Below are positions 22,532-34,013 of a stretch of 64,000 nucleotides of DNA, in pieces (positions within the stretch are counted from its first letter, which is position 1; each line of letters starts with the position of its first letter). A program made the translations under genes and the position numbers. The notes beneath the pieces were generated by a model. That model saw only the letters and a list, made by a program, of their open reading frames with translations. It did no database searches and had not been told where the DNA came from. The DNA comes from Sipunculus nudus (Eukaryota; Annelida; Sipuncula; Golfingiida; Sipunculidae): the NCBI GenBank assembly GCA_026874595.1, contig CM049314.1, positions 67,133,300 through 67,197,299 on the forward strand, in the 5' to 3' direction.

Positions 22532-25018
22532 CAGCTGTATATGGGACCTGGCTCAAACAAAAGTAGCAAAATGGGGAAAAATCTTACGCCTGGGGTAAAT
22601 GAATTATCACCCAAGTATCGAAATAGAAATAAATTTTTTAATAAATACAATATATCTACTGGAGATATACCATCAGCTATTCCTAACATTGGATTGGTCT
22701 TAACTAATTTTTTCATTGACTATAATCAGTTTCTTCATATTGAATATGAACGAACATAATGACAACTGAAATGTATGACGGAAAAAAAACGTCTTATCTA
22801 CGACGTAATAGGCATTATGACGTGTGTAAAAGGTGTCCCACAGCAGCTTGAGGGAGTGTTAGAATTTGCGTTTTCATACTTTCCGAGTTTACTCCATGTA
22901 GCTTTGAAACACCACACTGTGTTGCCGAAAGATCATTAGTCATGTTGGGTTTATTTATATCATTAGTTCGTGTTACAATTAAAACATTCAAGTGCATCTG
23001 ATGTGCCTTGAAACATCTCTTGAAACAAAATTATTCTGTGGCCTATATTTGGGCCTTCAATATTCATACCTAAACCGTTTGGTATATTTAGAAAGCCAAG
23101 TGCATGCGTTGTGGGGAAGCAATTCTTATACCCACAATCCCTAACTTGCAGAGTCATGCCGCTCTGGGTACGATTCTGCGCAGTATGAAAAAAAAAACAT
23201 GTAAGGAAGACAGAAATATGAAATAACGATTACGGTCAACGCCGAAACGGGCTAGACAGGGATGTTACACTTGTTGAACACTTACGTTGCCGCGAAGTTT
23301 TAGCCGTTGTGTTTTTAGAAGAACGTTATGAAAGCTCTTGGATCGGGTTGATTTTTGTACGGTCAGCTGTGTCGCCGGAGAGATTTTCTTTTTGGATTTG
23401 TATGAATTAATCGGTGGTGGTCTATAGTATCCCGTTGGAAAGATAAAAAACTAATTGCTGCATCCCTTAACTCCATTTGTCTGCATGAAACCTGACGGAC
23501 GGGGCAGTATCAACACTAGCCAATACAATATCTACACAAAGTTTCTTGTTGCACTCGTTACCTCTGGGATTTATGGTGTTCACTAGATGTCAAGTAGAGT
23601 GCAAACGACTTGCAACCTTTCATTACCCAAACAAAAAAGCCCACTGATCGGATGTCAAGGTTGTCGTTATTACCAAACAGAAACTGATTTATAAAAATGT
23701 TTCACGTACGTCACATCAGTTCAATTTATTTGTCATTCCAAATTATTTTGTACACTAGTAAAATGTCGGTTTTATAATTTTGCTCCCATGGATGGCGGCA
23801 TTGCGGATTTAGCGTAGATAAAGGTGAAGGCCGGCAAGTGGGACAGATGGGGTAAATCGAAGCAGGACTAAATACCACTGAGACTACATGTCGAACGCCA
23901 GTTTCCATTTATCAACTCGTATTTACTATATTAGCCAGAAGTAACGAATGCAGCATCCGGCCCAATTTAAACAGTTTAAGATTAATTCCGACATGAAGCA
24001 TTTTTGTAAATTAAACAATGTCCACAATAATTCCCATCCAGATGCGTTAAAGTATGTCAAAATACAGGAACTAACAATATAACACATATACAGTTTGCGA
24101 CATTCTACCCATGTTTTTTACTCCTAGGCTATGTTTTTATATTTCTTTGACCTTTGTTTACTTACAATCAGTTTTTTTTGTGGCAGACCAGTACTTCCTG
24201 AACAAGCCACCCTGCATTAAGGTCAGGATCAATAAATAAATAAATAAATTAATTAATTATTCAAAAGAGAACTGACGTTCGTAGCATTTGTAAAGACCCA
24301 CTCCCAAAGTATCTAGGCATTTGTTTGTTATCATGGGACCAGTTGAATGTTTCTATTTTTATCGGATGTTAAATGAACAATAATTCATAAACCCGGGTAA
24401 TATATTTTTCGTTTATAACACCGTATCTTAGATAGCCCACCTTGAGCCTTTTGTGTAGCATATTAGGATCACCTTAGTGTTTGCGGCATATACACAGATA
24501 CAGAATCATTCAAGGTTTTAATGAAATTTGTGCTCACAACCAGTAAACAGGGTTGTCGAAGGAACAGTTCCAGAGACTAGAAACAACAAAGATTTATTGT
24601 CAATATCCTGTCCCGATCCGGATCAATCTACGTTTAACACGTGTTTACTGGAGAAGTTCGAGCAGAATTTTTCTCATCGGTTGGTATATCTTGGCAAATG
24701 TAATATATCTCAGTTAATAGTTAATCTCCTTGGTCATTAAATCATTTTTAAAGCCCTCGTTTATCCAATAAATTGTTATTTTCTCGTTTAGTTAATTGGA
24801 GCAAAACCATTTGAGCTTATACCAACGAGGACAAAGACCGATATATTGATTAGGCAGTAATATTCACTAATGGTATTCCTATTTATCTATTTAATCGATG
24901 ATTGGTAGTTTTCTTTCATAATCGAATAAATCGATTGCATTTTTGATTAATCTATCACAAACGATTATTTACCCATATTACCAGAGGAAAAATAGACTAA
25001 GACAGTCACAGATATAGG
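22530..25018. other. Intergenic, nothing recognised except a short AATA tract
   Basis: A degenerate AAATAAATAAATTAATTAATT tract lies at about 24231-24260. I see no gene. Open frames of 60-106 codons have no family resemblance. Confidence 0.5.
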
Positions 25019-25082
25019 AACCTGGACAGCTGAGCGATAAAACGCTCGGCCTTCTCCGCTGGCGACCCGGGTTCGAACCAGT
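25019..25082 (+). mobile_element. tRNA-like SINE head shared with S1 but with a different body
   Basis: The head CCTGGACAGCTGAGCGATAA + AACGCTCGGCC + TTCTCCGCTGGCGACCC + GGGTTCGAACC is the best preserved tRNA-like promoter region of the window, with an intact B box. The downstream sequence (GTCTACCGGAAGTACTG, GCCCGCATAGAGCATCGG, to about 25215) is not the S1 body. Confidence 0.65.
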
Positions 25083-25677
25083 CTACCGGAAGTACTGAAG
25101 ATGGCGTTGTGCGCCCGCATAGAGCATCGGAGCCATAATACAGCGGGGTACCAGTCTACGACTCGGCTTGAAAATGTTGGCCTTCCTTGAACTGACCTGA
25201 AAGCCTATTCATTGGCTATGTTACAAAGTGCCACTTACATTTAAATAAGTTATCACTATAACGTGACTTATTGCATTCATTTCAATTTTAACTAGTTTGT
25301 TATTAAATACTGAGTATAGTTTATCCTTGAAATTCAATAAGCCAACACTTTTATACTAAAACAATCACACCATTGTATTTCATTGACAAGAAATAAAAAA
25401 AAACAAAATAAAAAAAAAACCCAAAAACTGAACATTTGTTTAGGAAAGCTTTAATTGTGTTAGATTTGTCCTTTTGTATTAAGCCGAACTGAGCTATACA
25501 AAATATTTGTTCTCTTCGGCTTAATGAAATATCGACTTAATCTTAACTCGGCTGGCGCCAAAATGGCGGCAGTGCCAGACTCTGTAAGAGCATTATCCGC
25601 ACTTCCTCTTGGCTTAAATGGGATGAATCGTCACCAAACTATCTCCACAGATAGATCTTTGCCTTGAAACGTCCTGT

Positions 25678-25940
25678 TACAACTGATAATGTAGTAATCA
25701 TCTGATAATGTAACAATAACCGATAATGTAATACGGAAGTACATTATCGATTAATTTTGTATTACATTATTGGTTAGTGTTCCGTTATCGTTTCTTTTAT
25801 TACTTTATCGATTGGTATTGCAATATCAGTTGATTTGTTATTACGTTATCAGTTTGTGTTGCAGTATCGGTTAATTTCTTATTACATTATTGGTTAATGT
25901 TACATTATAAAATGATTATTATATTATCCATTGTAACACG
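25678..25940. repeat. Degenerate fold-back repeat of GATAATGTAA / TTACATTATC words
   Basis: On the left (25685-25730) the words are CTGATAATGTAG, CTGATAATGTAA and CCGATAATGTAA. After a centre at about 25733-25740 the words are ACATTATCGATTAATTTTG, TTACATTATTGGTTA, TTACTTTATCGATTGG, TTACGTTATCAG and TTACATTATTGGTTAATG. The array has a spacing of about 35 bp and switches orientation once. Confidence 0.7.
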
Positions 25941-26151
25941 ATCCTCGGAGTAAGTGAGAGTAGGATATCCTTGTCATTTTCGTACCCGGACTGATTCCTC
26001 GGAAGCTGTTAACAACTCTTCATATACCACCGCGTATATCCTCCAGTCTAAAACTCGGAGGTCGCACTTAGAAATTAAGGGATTAATACTTCTTAATATG
26101 ACGTCTGCAAATAGATCGCACTGACAAGAATTTTGATGAAACCTATGTGTA

Positions 26152-26154
<3 letters not shown>

Positions 26155-26195
<41 letters not shown>
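26155..26195. repeat. (TA)n microsatellite
   Basis: An AT tract of about 20 units. Confidence 0.95.
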
Positions 26196-26199
<4 letters not shown>

Positions 26200-26287
26200 T
26201 AAATTAATATGATAGACACCTCAATAAAGTGGACAGTTTAGTCTTGCCGGCAAGTTTAAAAAGCAGGTAAGTCTCTGTTTATCTCTC

Positions 26288-26366
26288 ATTCTCTCTCTCT
26301 CTACAAATATATATATATATATATATATTGTTGCCCATTTTATGAAGGTTTCATCCCCTCTCTCTT

Positions 26367-26446
<80 letters not shown>
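26288..26446. repeat. Compound (CT)n/(TA)n/(TG-TA) microsatellite
   Basis: A CT tract at 26288-26301, a TA tract at 26307-26329, a second CT patch near 26357-26365 and a long TA tract with two TGTA interruptions at 26367-26446. Confidence 0.9.
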
Positions 26447-26448
<2 letters not shown>

Positions 26449-26449
26449 A

Positions 26450-27785
26450 GGTATCAAAGTTCTTACTTTACCCGCGTTTGGAAGACATATTTTCATATTA
26501 CATTTATACGTAAACAATTGTTTGGCGGTCGAAGAACAAAGTAAATTAAATAAAATGTATAATCAAATCTTCATTATCAATCACTATGATTCAATTTACA
26601 TGATTTATAATAAAATCGAACTGAGCCAGCATAAGAAAAAAAAATAGGTACTTCGATTCATATTGCTGCCTGCATGTAACCGGTTAAAAGTTCAGGAAAA
26701 ATTCTACGGCAGTCAAACCATTTCATTCCTCTTCCTCTGTGCACTGATACAACATGGCTGCTTAGGTCGCCATGGAGTAGCTCCTATAAATATCTAAGTA
26801 CCATGAACGGTCCCTTCCGACATTTTTATCGACAAAGTAGCATTTTTATTCCTCTCCATTTGTATTTGTCAGTATGATTTATCTTATTTGTCAAAGGTGA
26901 ACGAAAGAGCTTTTTTTGTAACGTAGCCTGGTCTTGGAAGCGTACACCATGGGACTCGCGCCATAGTTTTGCATCCATTTGCAACTTGGCTGCACAGAGA
27001 TACTATTACCTGTAGCGATTCTTGTAGACATTGGAATCATTGCCGCCAGTAGGGTATGTGTTGTATGGATGTTTGTATGGATGTTTGTGTGTTTGTACAC
27101 ACATCAATTTTTTCAGGGCATTTTAACCATTGAAAAATCGATTAGATATAATTTCTGGATCCTGCACTTGAACCGGATTCTGCAGCGTCATCAAGGAATA
27201 TTTATCACCATGTTAACAGTCACTCATACATGAATCAACTTGGGAATATCGGCCAAAAAATCAATGCAAACACGGGTTCGGAAGCACCCCACATTATGGA
27301 CCCTCCACATGCCTCAGGCTTGCATTCCTTACATTCCAGATTTCTTGTTCAGCAATTTCTCTACACTAAGACCATAATCTGATTACATCCTACTGACTAC
27401 AGTGAAAAGGTGGTTTTCCAACATCTGTCGCATATGTTGTGCGAACAAGGCGTGTTGCTGCCTGTAACAACAAACCAAGAGCAGTCATCAACCAAGGGTT
27501 CTATAAGCTGATGGCTATTACTAGCGAGGCAGCTATAAAACCAGATGTGAGGGAAAAAGTGAGATTAGATTATGACAGAGTTTGCTACTTTTTTGTCACA
27601 CATTTCCGTCACACGCCATCTATAATTATGTCACATAAAATATTCTGCTGCTGAACTGTTGGCTCGTGCAGTAGATTTCTTCTCCTTTTTTTGCCACGGT
27701 GCACAGAATCAGACTCATAAGGGTATGACTGTTGGTAAGGGTTTGTGGGTGCCAGGAACTGCATCCTACAATGCACTGGTGTAGC
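26450..27785. other. Intergenic, nothing recognised
   Basis: No supported gene. A small tandem GTATGGATGTTT (two copies, near 27064-27087) is present. Confidence 0.5.
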
Positions 27786-29172
27786 GATTTCAGATTAACC
27801 CCCTTTCAGATTACCCCCCCCCCCCAAAAAAAAAATGTTAACTTATGATTATTTAAATAATTATCTTATACATTAATTTAAGTAACCCTAACAACAAGAC
27901 AACAACTACTACTGTTTCTACTATTACTAGTTATAATAATAAAAATAGTAAAATTAACGATGATGATTATTATTATTTAATTGTCATTATCCCTGCATTA
28001 CAAATGATACACAACATTCTCTCTCCGGTTACATTATAAATACACCAACTATAAATGAAACGTGCAGTCTTGCACGTTAACTGATTGTTACATCCATAAT
28101 TAACATGTTATCTTTTGTGATCACGAAATAAGGCAACTGACAAACATACTGCAGCTATCTTCCTGGCTGGTTCAGTGAGGTCGTTGAAGTCAGACATCGG
28201 GTTTTTACATGGAGAAAAATGGTAGAAATTTTATTTTGGTGTTAATTTCGAAACGATTAATTCCTTGGAAAGAAAAAAGAAAAAGAAAACTGGTAAAATT
28301 CGATCTGAGGAAATTTTACGATTTTATTAAAATATGACATAAAAAGTTCCGTGTCATAGTAGAGGACCACTTTATACATACATTTATAACGTAGTATAGG
28401 TATTATTATATGTCTCTTTGGTGTAGTGAACCACTGAACAAGTTTTTAACATATTAAAATATATTCATTTTTGTGGGCGTTTTGATTCAAAGCCTCTAAA
28501 GCACTAATATATTTCAATTCGAGCCTACTGAAATCATCGGAAAAATTTACTCAGATGTAATAAAAAGTATAATCTTTACAATTACAATTAAAATTTATAA
28601 GAAGTTTAGATATCATAAATTTTAAATGCCCATGGAATCGTTTGTTAAACCCAGCAAGTTATGTTCTACATATAATTTTAATATGCTTATTCCATTTAAA
28701 CTTTTATTGGATATTGCAGAGAATTGAACTCATGCGAGATACTTTATTTGTTATAGGTTATCGTGACGATACCAATGGTTATTGGACGGTCCGACGTATA
28801 TGCCAGTACTATAATACGATCCGTCTATAAGACGGGCGTTAACAAATTTAAAAGCGAGGGGATCCGTAAGATGCACCTGCCAATTTAATTAAAATGAGAT
28901 TTGAGTAACGTTACTGAGGTAATACGTGTTATGAAGAGGTAATGGACAGAGAGACACATGTACGGCCCGAAGGAGTTGACCACTATATCACCAGCCAGCT
29001 GAGGATGTTGTTAATTAATATATCAGGAGCGGTGAGCTTGATCAGCAAGGGGGTAATCTGAACACTAAGGAGGTAACCGGAAATCAAGATCAGGCTACCT
29101 CCGGGGGTAATCTGAAATCGATTTCAGATTACGGGGGGGGGGGGGGGGGGGTTAACCTGAAAGGGGTGGGGG
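27786..29172. mobile_element. Fold-back element with G/C-tract inverted ends
   Basis: The left end reads GATTTCAGATTAACCCCC + TTTCAGATTACCCCC(C)n. The right end read on the other strand is CCCCACCCCTTTCAGG + TTAACCCCC(C)n, so the ACCCC(C)TTTCAG-TTA-CCCCC block is inverted between the ends. The right side also has GGGGGTAATCTGA twice and a 26-bp perfect palindrome at 29107-29132 centred on ATCGAT. The 1.3-kb interior is AT-rich and non-coding. Related words occur at 38805-38880, 49480-49530 and 53046-53095. Confidence 0.55.
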
Positions 29173-29632
29173 AGCTTCTAAATACACAAACTTCGTAGGT
29201 ATAAATAAATTTCAAATATTTTAGACAAGACTTTGTTGAGGTAAATTACATAAACATGGGTGTGTTTTGTGATAGGAACTTCACGAAATAAATAAAATTT
29301 TAACCATGCGCTTATGAAATTTAACCATAAGATTTTCCCTGCCAATGTAAAAAAAATATGACAACTGAGACAAGAAGTCCCGGAAGTTTCCCACACTGTC
29401 TTACTGTAAGTGGGTCGTTTAGAATAGAAACGACATCTGGCGGAAGGGTGGGTTTTACTCGTAGATGTGATAGATCTTATCCATTAGGCAGTGGTCACGC
29501 TACCTTCATTCTTACGCATTCCCCGTATCCATTGCTTGCAAAAACCGCCTTTCCCACCTCTCCTGATTATAATCATCATAACTAAAGAATTGGAGGAAAC
29601 ACTTTGAAATAGGAAAAAACTGCACAAAGAAT

Positions 29633-29633
<1 letters not shown>
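29173..29633. other. Intergenic, nothing recognised
   Basis: A relatively GC-rich 75-codon open frame (29358-29585, +) has no recognisable motif. Confidence 0.5.

Positions 29634-29692
<59 letters not shown>
29634..29692. repeat. (TA)n microsatellite, left half of a split array
   Basis: An AT tract that ends directly at the solo LTR; the matching right half resumes at 30514-30566. Confidence 0.9.
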
Positions 29693-29696
<4 letters not shown>

Positions 29697-30220
29697 ACGG
29701 AACCTAATATAAACAGATCACGTATGCGTGATGAACACAAATTTTGTAATTGAGATAAAAAAAGTCAGATTCTGTAACACTAGGCAGCGTGAAATGTCTA
29801 GGGGAATGAATAATGAATTAAGTGTTTTTTTGTTAACAAATAACTATAATTTATTCTTAAAACAACCCAAACATTACAGTACACTAAATCAGTACAATAA
29901 CAGTATAACATCAAAACAATATAATCACACAGCCTAATAAACAAAGTGCACAGTACTTAGATACCACCACCGACACAGCGACTTTAAAATTCTTTAAAAT
30001 GTATACTCTCGGAGAATAACAGTACAATTTAAAGCTCTTGTAACAATGAAGATAGCAAACTAAAGACCAAACGAGACCCGTCACAAAATCCAGGAAAAAA
30101 ATCTGAAGAAAATCTATAATTGCCGCGCTCATCGGAATAGGTCCCACAAACTGACACACACGCTTCTGTGACCGCTGGAATCTTCTCCCCTCTCTCTCCC
30201 GGCCTTTAAAACACAGCCCC

Positions 30221-30228
30221 TTTATATA
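30221..30228 (-). promoter_or_regulatory. TATA box of the solo LTR
   Basis: TATATAAA on the minus strand, followed by GGGGCTGTG. Transcription is expected to start about 25-30 bp further on, near 30195 (inference). Confidence 0.6.
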
Positions 30229-30247
30229 ACTTTTCACCCCAGGCCGA

Positions 30248-30278
30248 GAATGTTCCACTTCTCGAACATTCTAAAGAA
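30248..30278 (-). promoter_or_regulatory. Canonical heat-shock element cluster in the solo LTR
   Basis: The sequence contains GAATGTTC (a GAAnnTTC pair) and, three bases later, TTCTCGAACATTC, a perfect TTCnnGAAnnTTC triplet, then a further GAA. This is the known binding pattern of heat-shock factor 1. It lies 20-50 bp upstream of the minus-strand TATA box. Confidence 0.7.
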
Positions 30279-30452
30279 TCTAACACAGTACGCACGTTCA
30301 AAGAACATACCAGAACAACAAATGCCGTGTCTCAACATATTAGGGTTCACACGTGAGCTCGCCAGGGCTCTGCCAGGCGAGAAAGACCAAAGCTAGCATG
30401 ACAACGAGAGTTCAACCAGTACGGATTAAAATGAGAATGCAATACGCGGCCA

Positions 30453-30487
30453 GACACGGGCGCTACAACAGGAGTTACGCCCGTGTC
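30453..30487. other. Inverted repeat (stem-loop) in the solo LTR
   Basis: The arms GACACGGGCG and CGCCCGTGTC are perfectly complementary around a 15-base loop. It lies in the U3 part, upstream of the heat-shock elements. Confidence 0.8.
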
Positions 30488-30513
30488 ACACAATAAAAAG
30501 GGCACCTGTAACA

Positions 30514-30516
30514 ATA

Positions 30517-30566
<50 letters not shown>
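30514..30566. repeat. (TA)n microsatellite, right half of a split array
   Basis: ATATTAATATAT... resumes directly after the solo LTR. Confidence 0.9.
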
Positions 30567-30569
<3 letters not shown>

Positions 30570-31080
30570 TTATATATTTTCTTAATCAAGAGTTCAATAA
30601 TATGATATATCAAATTGAAATAAAATGTTTGTTTCAAGCAGCGTTTCACAGATATATTAACAACCAAATACTCTTAATCATGACCTGATAACTTTTTGTA
30701 ATAGGAATTACATGGGTTAATCCCGGAACACGGAGAGCTAAGTCTATCTTCAGGTTACGTAGACTGGTCTTGCCTCTAACCCTGAGTGAACTTTTGGCCC
30801 ATAGTCCAATCTGAATAAATAATTTAAAGTCAACACCAACGATATTATCCACTTTTTATCCGATCTGGTAACTTTGAAACACTCTCTGCGATTAAAAGAC
30901 ACATTCTCAAGTTTGTGAAAAACATGACGTTGCTATAATTAGCAGTGGGCAAATAAATATAGTACAAAGTATCATTTCTCTTCCGCCATACTTAAAATCA
31001 CAAACACACAAAGCTTGTTTATGCACAGGGAGGAAATTAAACAAGAGTTCATGGTGTCTTTTATTTTCAGGTTTCCTAAA
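30567..31080. other. Intergenic, nothing recognised
   Basis: No supported gene or repeat. It could hold the promoter of the candidate exon at 31290. Confidence 0.45.
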
Positions 31081-31289
31081 ACTAAACGTGTCAGAGGGTG
31101 TATTTATAAATCCTAGCAACAAAACAACACGCGGACACGAAACGAGGCTTTTCAGGAGAACGCAGCTCGGGAATTGTAAGAAGAGCGCGGGATTGACATC
31201 ATTGATAAAACTCAGGATCGGCGTGACATTCCAGAACCTTAGACCAAAGATGTCCTGTCATCTCCCCTACATCATCACGCATTACCATA

Positions 31290-31416
31290 ATGGCTTCCTC
31301 AGGCATTATCCCTGCTGAGAACTGGATCTACAAGGAGAAGCATGCCAGTTTCAAAAGAGAAACCCTTCTTTTGAGGACATTGAAGACTTTTGACACAAAG
31401 ACCTACTACTACCGAG
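31290..31416 (+). CDS. Candidate first coding exon of an unrecognised gene
   Basis: An ATG in a fair context (CATAATGG) opens 42 codons plus one base: MASSGIIPAENWIYKEKHAS, then FKRETLLLRTLKTFDTKTYY and YR, followed by a strong donor GAG|GTGAGT at 31417. The preceding 200 bp (about 31090-31289) are GC-richer than the surroundings and fit a 5' UTR. The peptide is basic, soluble and without a signal peptide; I do not recognise it. No convincing second exon was found; the nearest phase-compatible candidate is at 60515 or 60517, about 29 kb away. Codon usage and the strong donor argue for a real exon, but with a single exon the call is moderate. Confidence 0.5.
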
Positions 31417-32150
31417 GTGAGTGTTTTGTATCACCTGCCAGATAATTACCACACATAACTTGGAAGATTTTTATGACTCAGTGCTTGACATTTAGAAACC
31501 ATAAAAAGTCATATCAAAATAGCAGAGTCTCTCATTTATCTGGCTCGTTTCGTGCAGCTCAAGAATGATCCACATAAATGACTATAAAACCAACGTGCCC
31601 TTCTCCTGTAACTCTAATAAGGTCTGGCACTTAATACTACGAACCATTTCTTCTGATTACCATAAGAGCGTTATTCAGCCTCAATAAGAAAACACCATGT
31701 CAATATTTTTACGTTAACGATTTCTCACCTCTTTAAATTGTCAACAGTCGCAGTTTATCTGCGTGATAACAAAAGCAGTGTCTTTTCTAGAAGGTCTTTA
31801 GAATTAGATTTCTTTGTGTCATGTTCTCCAAATTCAGTTATTAGCTAGAAATGATTTCCTTGATCACGAATCCGAGACAAATGAATTACACTCAAAATAA
31901 TCCGTTGTTATTATGATAGATTTGACGTGACATCAACAGTTTAAGGAATTCAGTGAGCATAGGTCTCCTCATGAAGTCGTGCGAATCAAAATAAAGCAGA
32001 GTTTTTTTTTCTTTGAAATTTCGCGGCATATACCCTTCATATAACCAAGTCTGTTGCAGCAACTCTTCCACAGACCTTGACATAGTTAGCCATACTAGTG
32101 TCTATTCAAAATATATGAACAAGCCTGCAAGTGTTGGAGTAGAAATCGAA
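31417..32150. other. Possible intron start, nothing recognised
   Basis: If the exon at 31290 is real this is the start of its first intron. No repeat or gene is seen. Confidence 0.45.
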
Positions 32151-33119
32151 ACTGCAAAACCAAATCCAACGACAAGTGAAAACAACACACATCCGAACCA
32201 ACTCAAACATACAAAATGAAAACAACAACTCACATCTGAACCAAATCCAACGAACAAAATGTTAAAAACACACATCTGAACCAAACCCAACGAACAAAAT
32301 GAAAACAACACACATCTGAACCAAATTCAAAGAACAAAATGAAAACAACACACATCTGTACCAAACCCAATGAACAAAATGAAAACAACACACATCTGAT
32401 CCAAATCCAACAAACAAAATGAGAACAACAAACATCTGAACCAAATCTAACGTACAAAATGAAAACAACACACATCTGAACCAAACCCAACGAACAAAAT
32501 GAAAACAACACACATCTGAACCAAACCCAACGAACAAAATGAAAACAACACACATCTGAACCAAATCTAACGAACAAAAACAAAACAACACACATCTGAA
32601 CCAAATCCAACGAACAAAATGAAAACAACACACATCTGAACAAAATCCAATGAACAAAATAAAAACAACACACATCTGAACCAAATCCAACGAACAATAT
32701 GAAAAAAAAAACACACATTTAAACCAAATCCAACGAAAAAAATGAAAACAACACACATCTGAACCAAACCCAACGAACAAAATGAAAACAACACACATCT
32801 GAACCAAATCCAAAGAACAAAAAAAAAACCACAAATCTAAACCAAATCCAAAGAACAAAATGAAAACAACCCACATCTGAACCAAACCCAACTAACAACA
32901 TGTAAACAACACACATGTGAACGCATCTAACGAACAAAATCAAAACAACACACATCTGAACCAAATCCAACGAACAAAATGAAAACAACACACATCTGAA
33001 CCAAATCCAACGAACAAAATGAAAACAACACACATCTGAAACAAGCCCAATGAACAAAATGAAAACAACACACATCTGAACCAAATCTAACGAACAAAAT
33101 GAAAACAAATCACAGCTGA
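32150..33119. repeat. 40-bp minisatellite, about 24 copies
   Basis: The consensus unit contains CCAAATCCAACGAACAAAAT followed by GAAAACAACACACATCTGAA. Copies differ by single substitutions and 1-2-bp indels. The + strand is almost only A and C; G and T are rare. Because 40 is not a multiple of 3, all minus-strand frames stay open over several hundred bases, giving Phe/Cys/Val-rich translations that are by-products of the repeat. Confidence 0.95.
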
Positions 33120-34010
33120 ACAAGAACACGTATGCACCAGTAAGGGCACAGGTTAATATGACTCTGTGTGATAGGTCAAATACGTGATACCCTTCCAGCA
33201 ATGCCAAACATTTTGTGTAGAACGAGCATCTTAGATGTTCTTAGTGTTACTCATATACGTCTTAATGTTGCAATACTCTTACTACAGTCTATGCTTTATT
33301 CATTCTGAGGATAGTTTAACATGTTTTGTTATGCTTCCCAGGTAGGGGATAATCTAACGCTTCTACACAAGCTATGCCTTTAGGTAGAAGGCGTGTAGGT
33401 AAAGCGCTGTGTAAAGAGCGTAATGTTTTATTGGAGGCAACCACCTCTTTTAAGTGGTGGCTCAATACAGTAGAACATCTGTAAATTCTGCACTACGTGA
33501 CATATTTTATCATGTTGTCAAATAGGCCCGGTAACTACCGCATGTGTGGGTCCTATGTTTGTAATCATCCCCGTTTGATGAGTAATTTCTTCGAGGAACC
33601 GCTAAAGGCGTAGTCGTATGTGAATGAAACATGGCCGACGGCAGAGGCTTCCAATTAAGCACGCAGAACGTTCATCCGAGTTGGGCCGACTTTTTCTTAC
33701 TAGCTCAGTATAAGCCCGTCATGTGCAATACAATTACATAAAAACAAAAAAGCACTGATAATCGATAATTGAGTGTTTCACACGATGTTGTTTGTTATTA
33801 TTTATTTAATCTAGGAATGGTGTAGGAAGTTAGAACCGCTTTAATGGTGATTAAACATTTAACGAGAATTTCATAGAGGTAACAGCCCTAAGTTTAAATC
33901 TACTTTGCCCATCTGCAGAATTAAATGTATTATAAATTTCTAACTCGTCACAATATAAGAAACTAAATATCTGGCCTTTAATGAACTCGTGCCGATAAAG
34001 TATTTTCAAA

Positions 34011-34013
<3 letters not shown>
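33120..34013. other. Intergenic, nothing recognised
   Basis: A short stem-loop (ACCACCTCTTTTAAGTGGTGG at about 33440-33460) is present. No gene is supported. Confidence 0.5.

Larger units (their letters stand above)
29693..30513 (-). mobile_element. Solo LTR (821 bp) of an LTR retrotransposon
   Basis: The segment starts TGTTACGG and ends CTGTAACA, so it has TGTTAC...GTAACA inverted termini, and it interrupts a (TA)n array with ATAT on both sides, consistent with a 4-bp target duplication that cannot be told from the repeat itself. On the minus strand it has, in order, a GC hairpin (30453-30487), heat-shock-like elements (30248-30278), a TATA box (TATATAAA, 30221-30228) and AATAAA at 29850-29855, the order of U3, R and U5 parts of an LTR. 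No internal region, primer-binding site or polyprotein lies on either side, so recombination between two LTRs is the likely origin. It is much longer than the LTR of the bivalve Steamer element as I remember it. Confidence 0.75.

Noticed and set aside
22455-22759. Open frames starting in (TA)n tracts (IYIYIY peptides), here and at 1502, 6314, 15434, 26221, 30347, 38094, 61931, 62909
   Set aside because: TA tracts have no stops in two frames and produce artefactual open frames.
29693-30513. Steamer-type retrotransposon LTR
   Set aside because: The LTR here is several times longer than the Steamer LTR as I remember it, and no coding region is present to assign a family.
32262-32891. 209-codon minus-strand open frame
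   Set aside because: It is the translation of the 40-bp minisatellite; overlapping frames are open too and no promoter or start context supports it.
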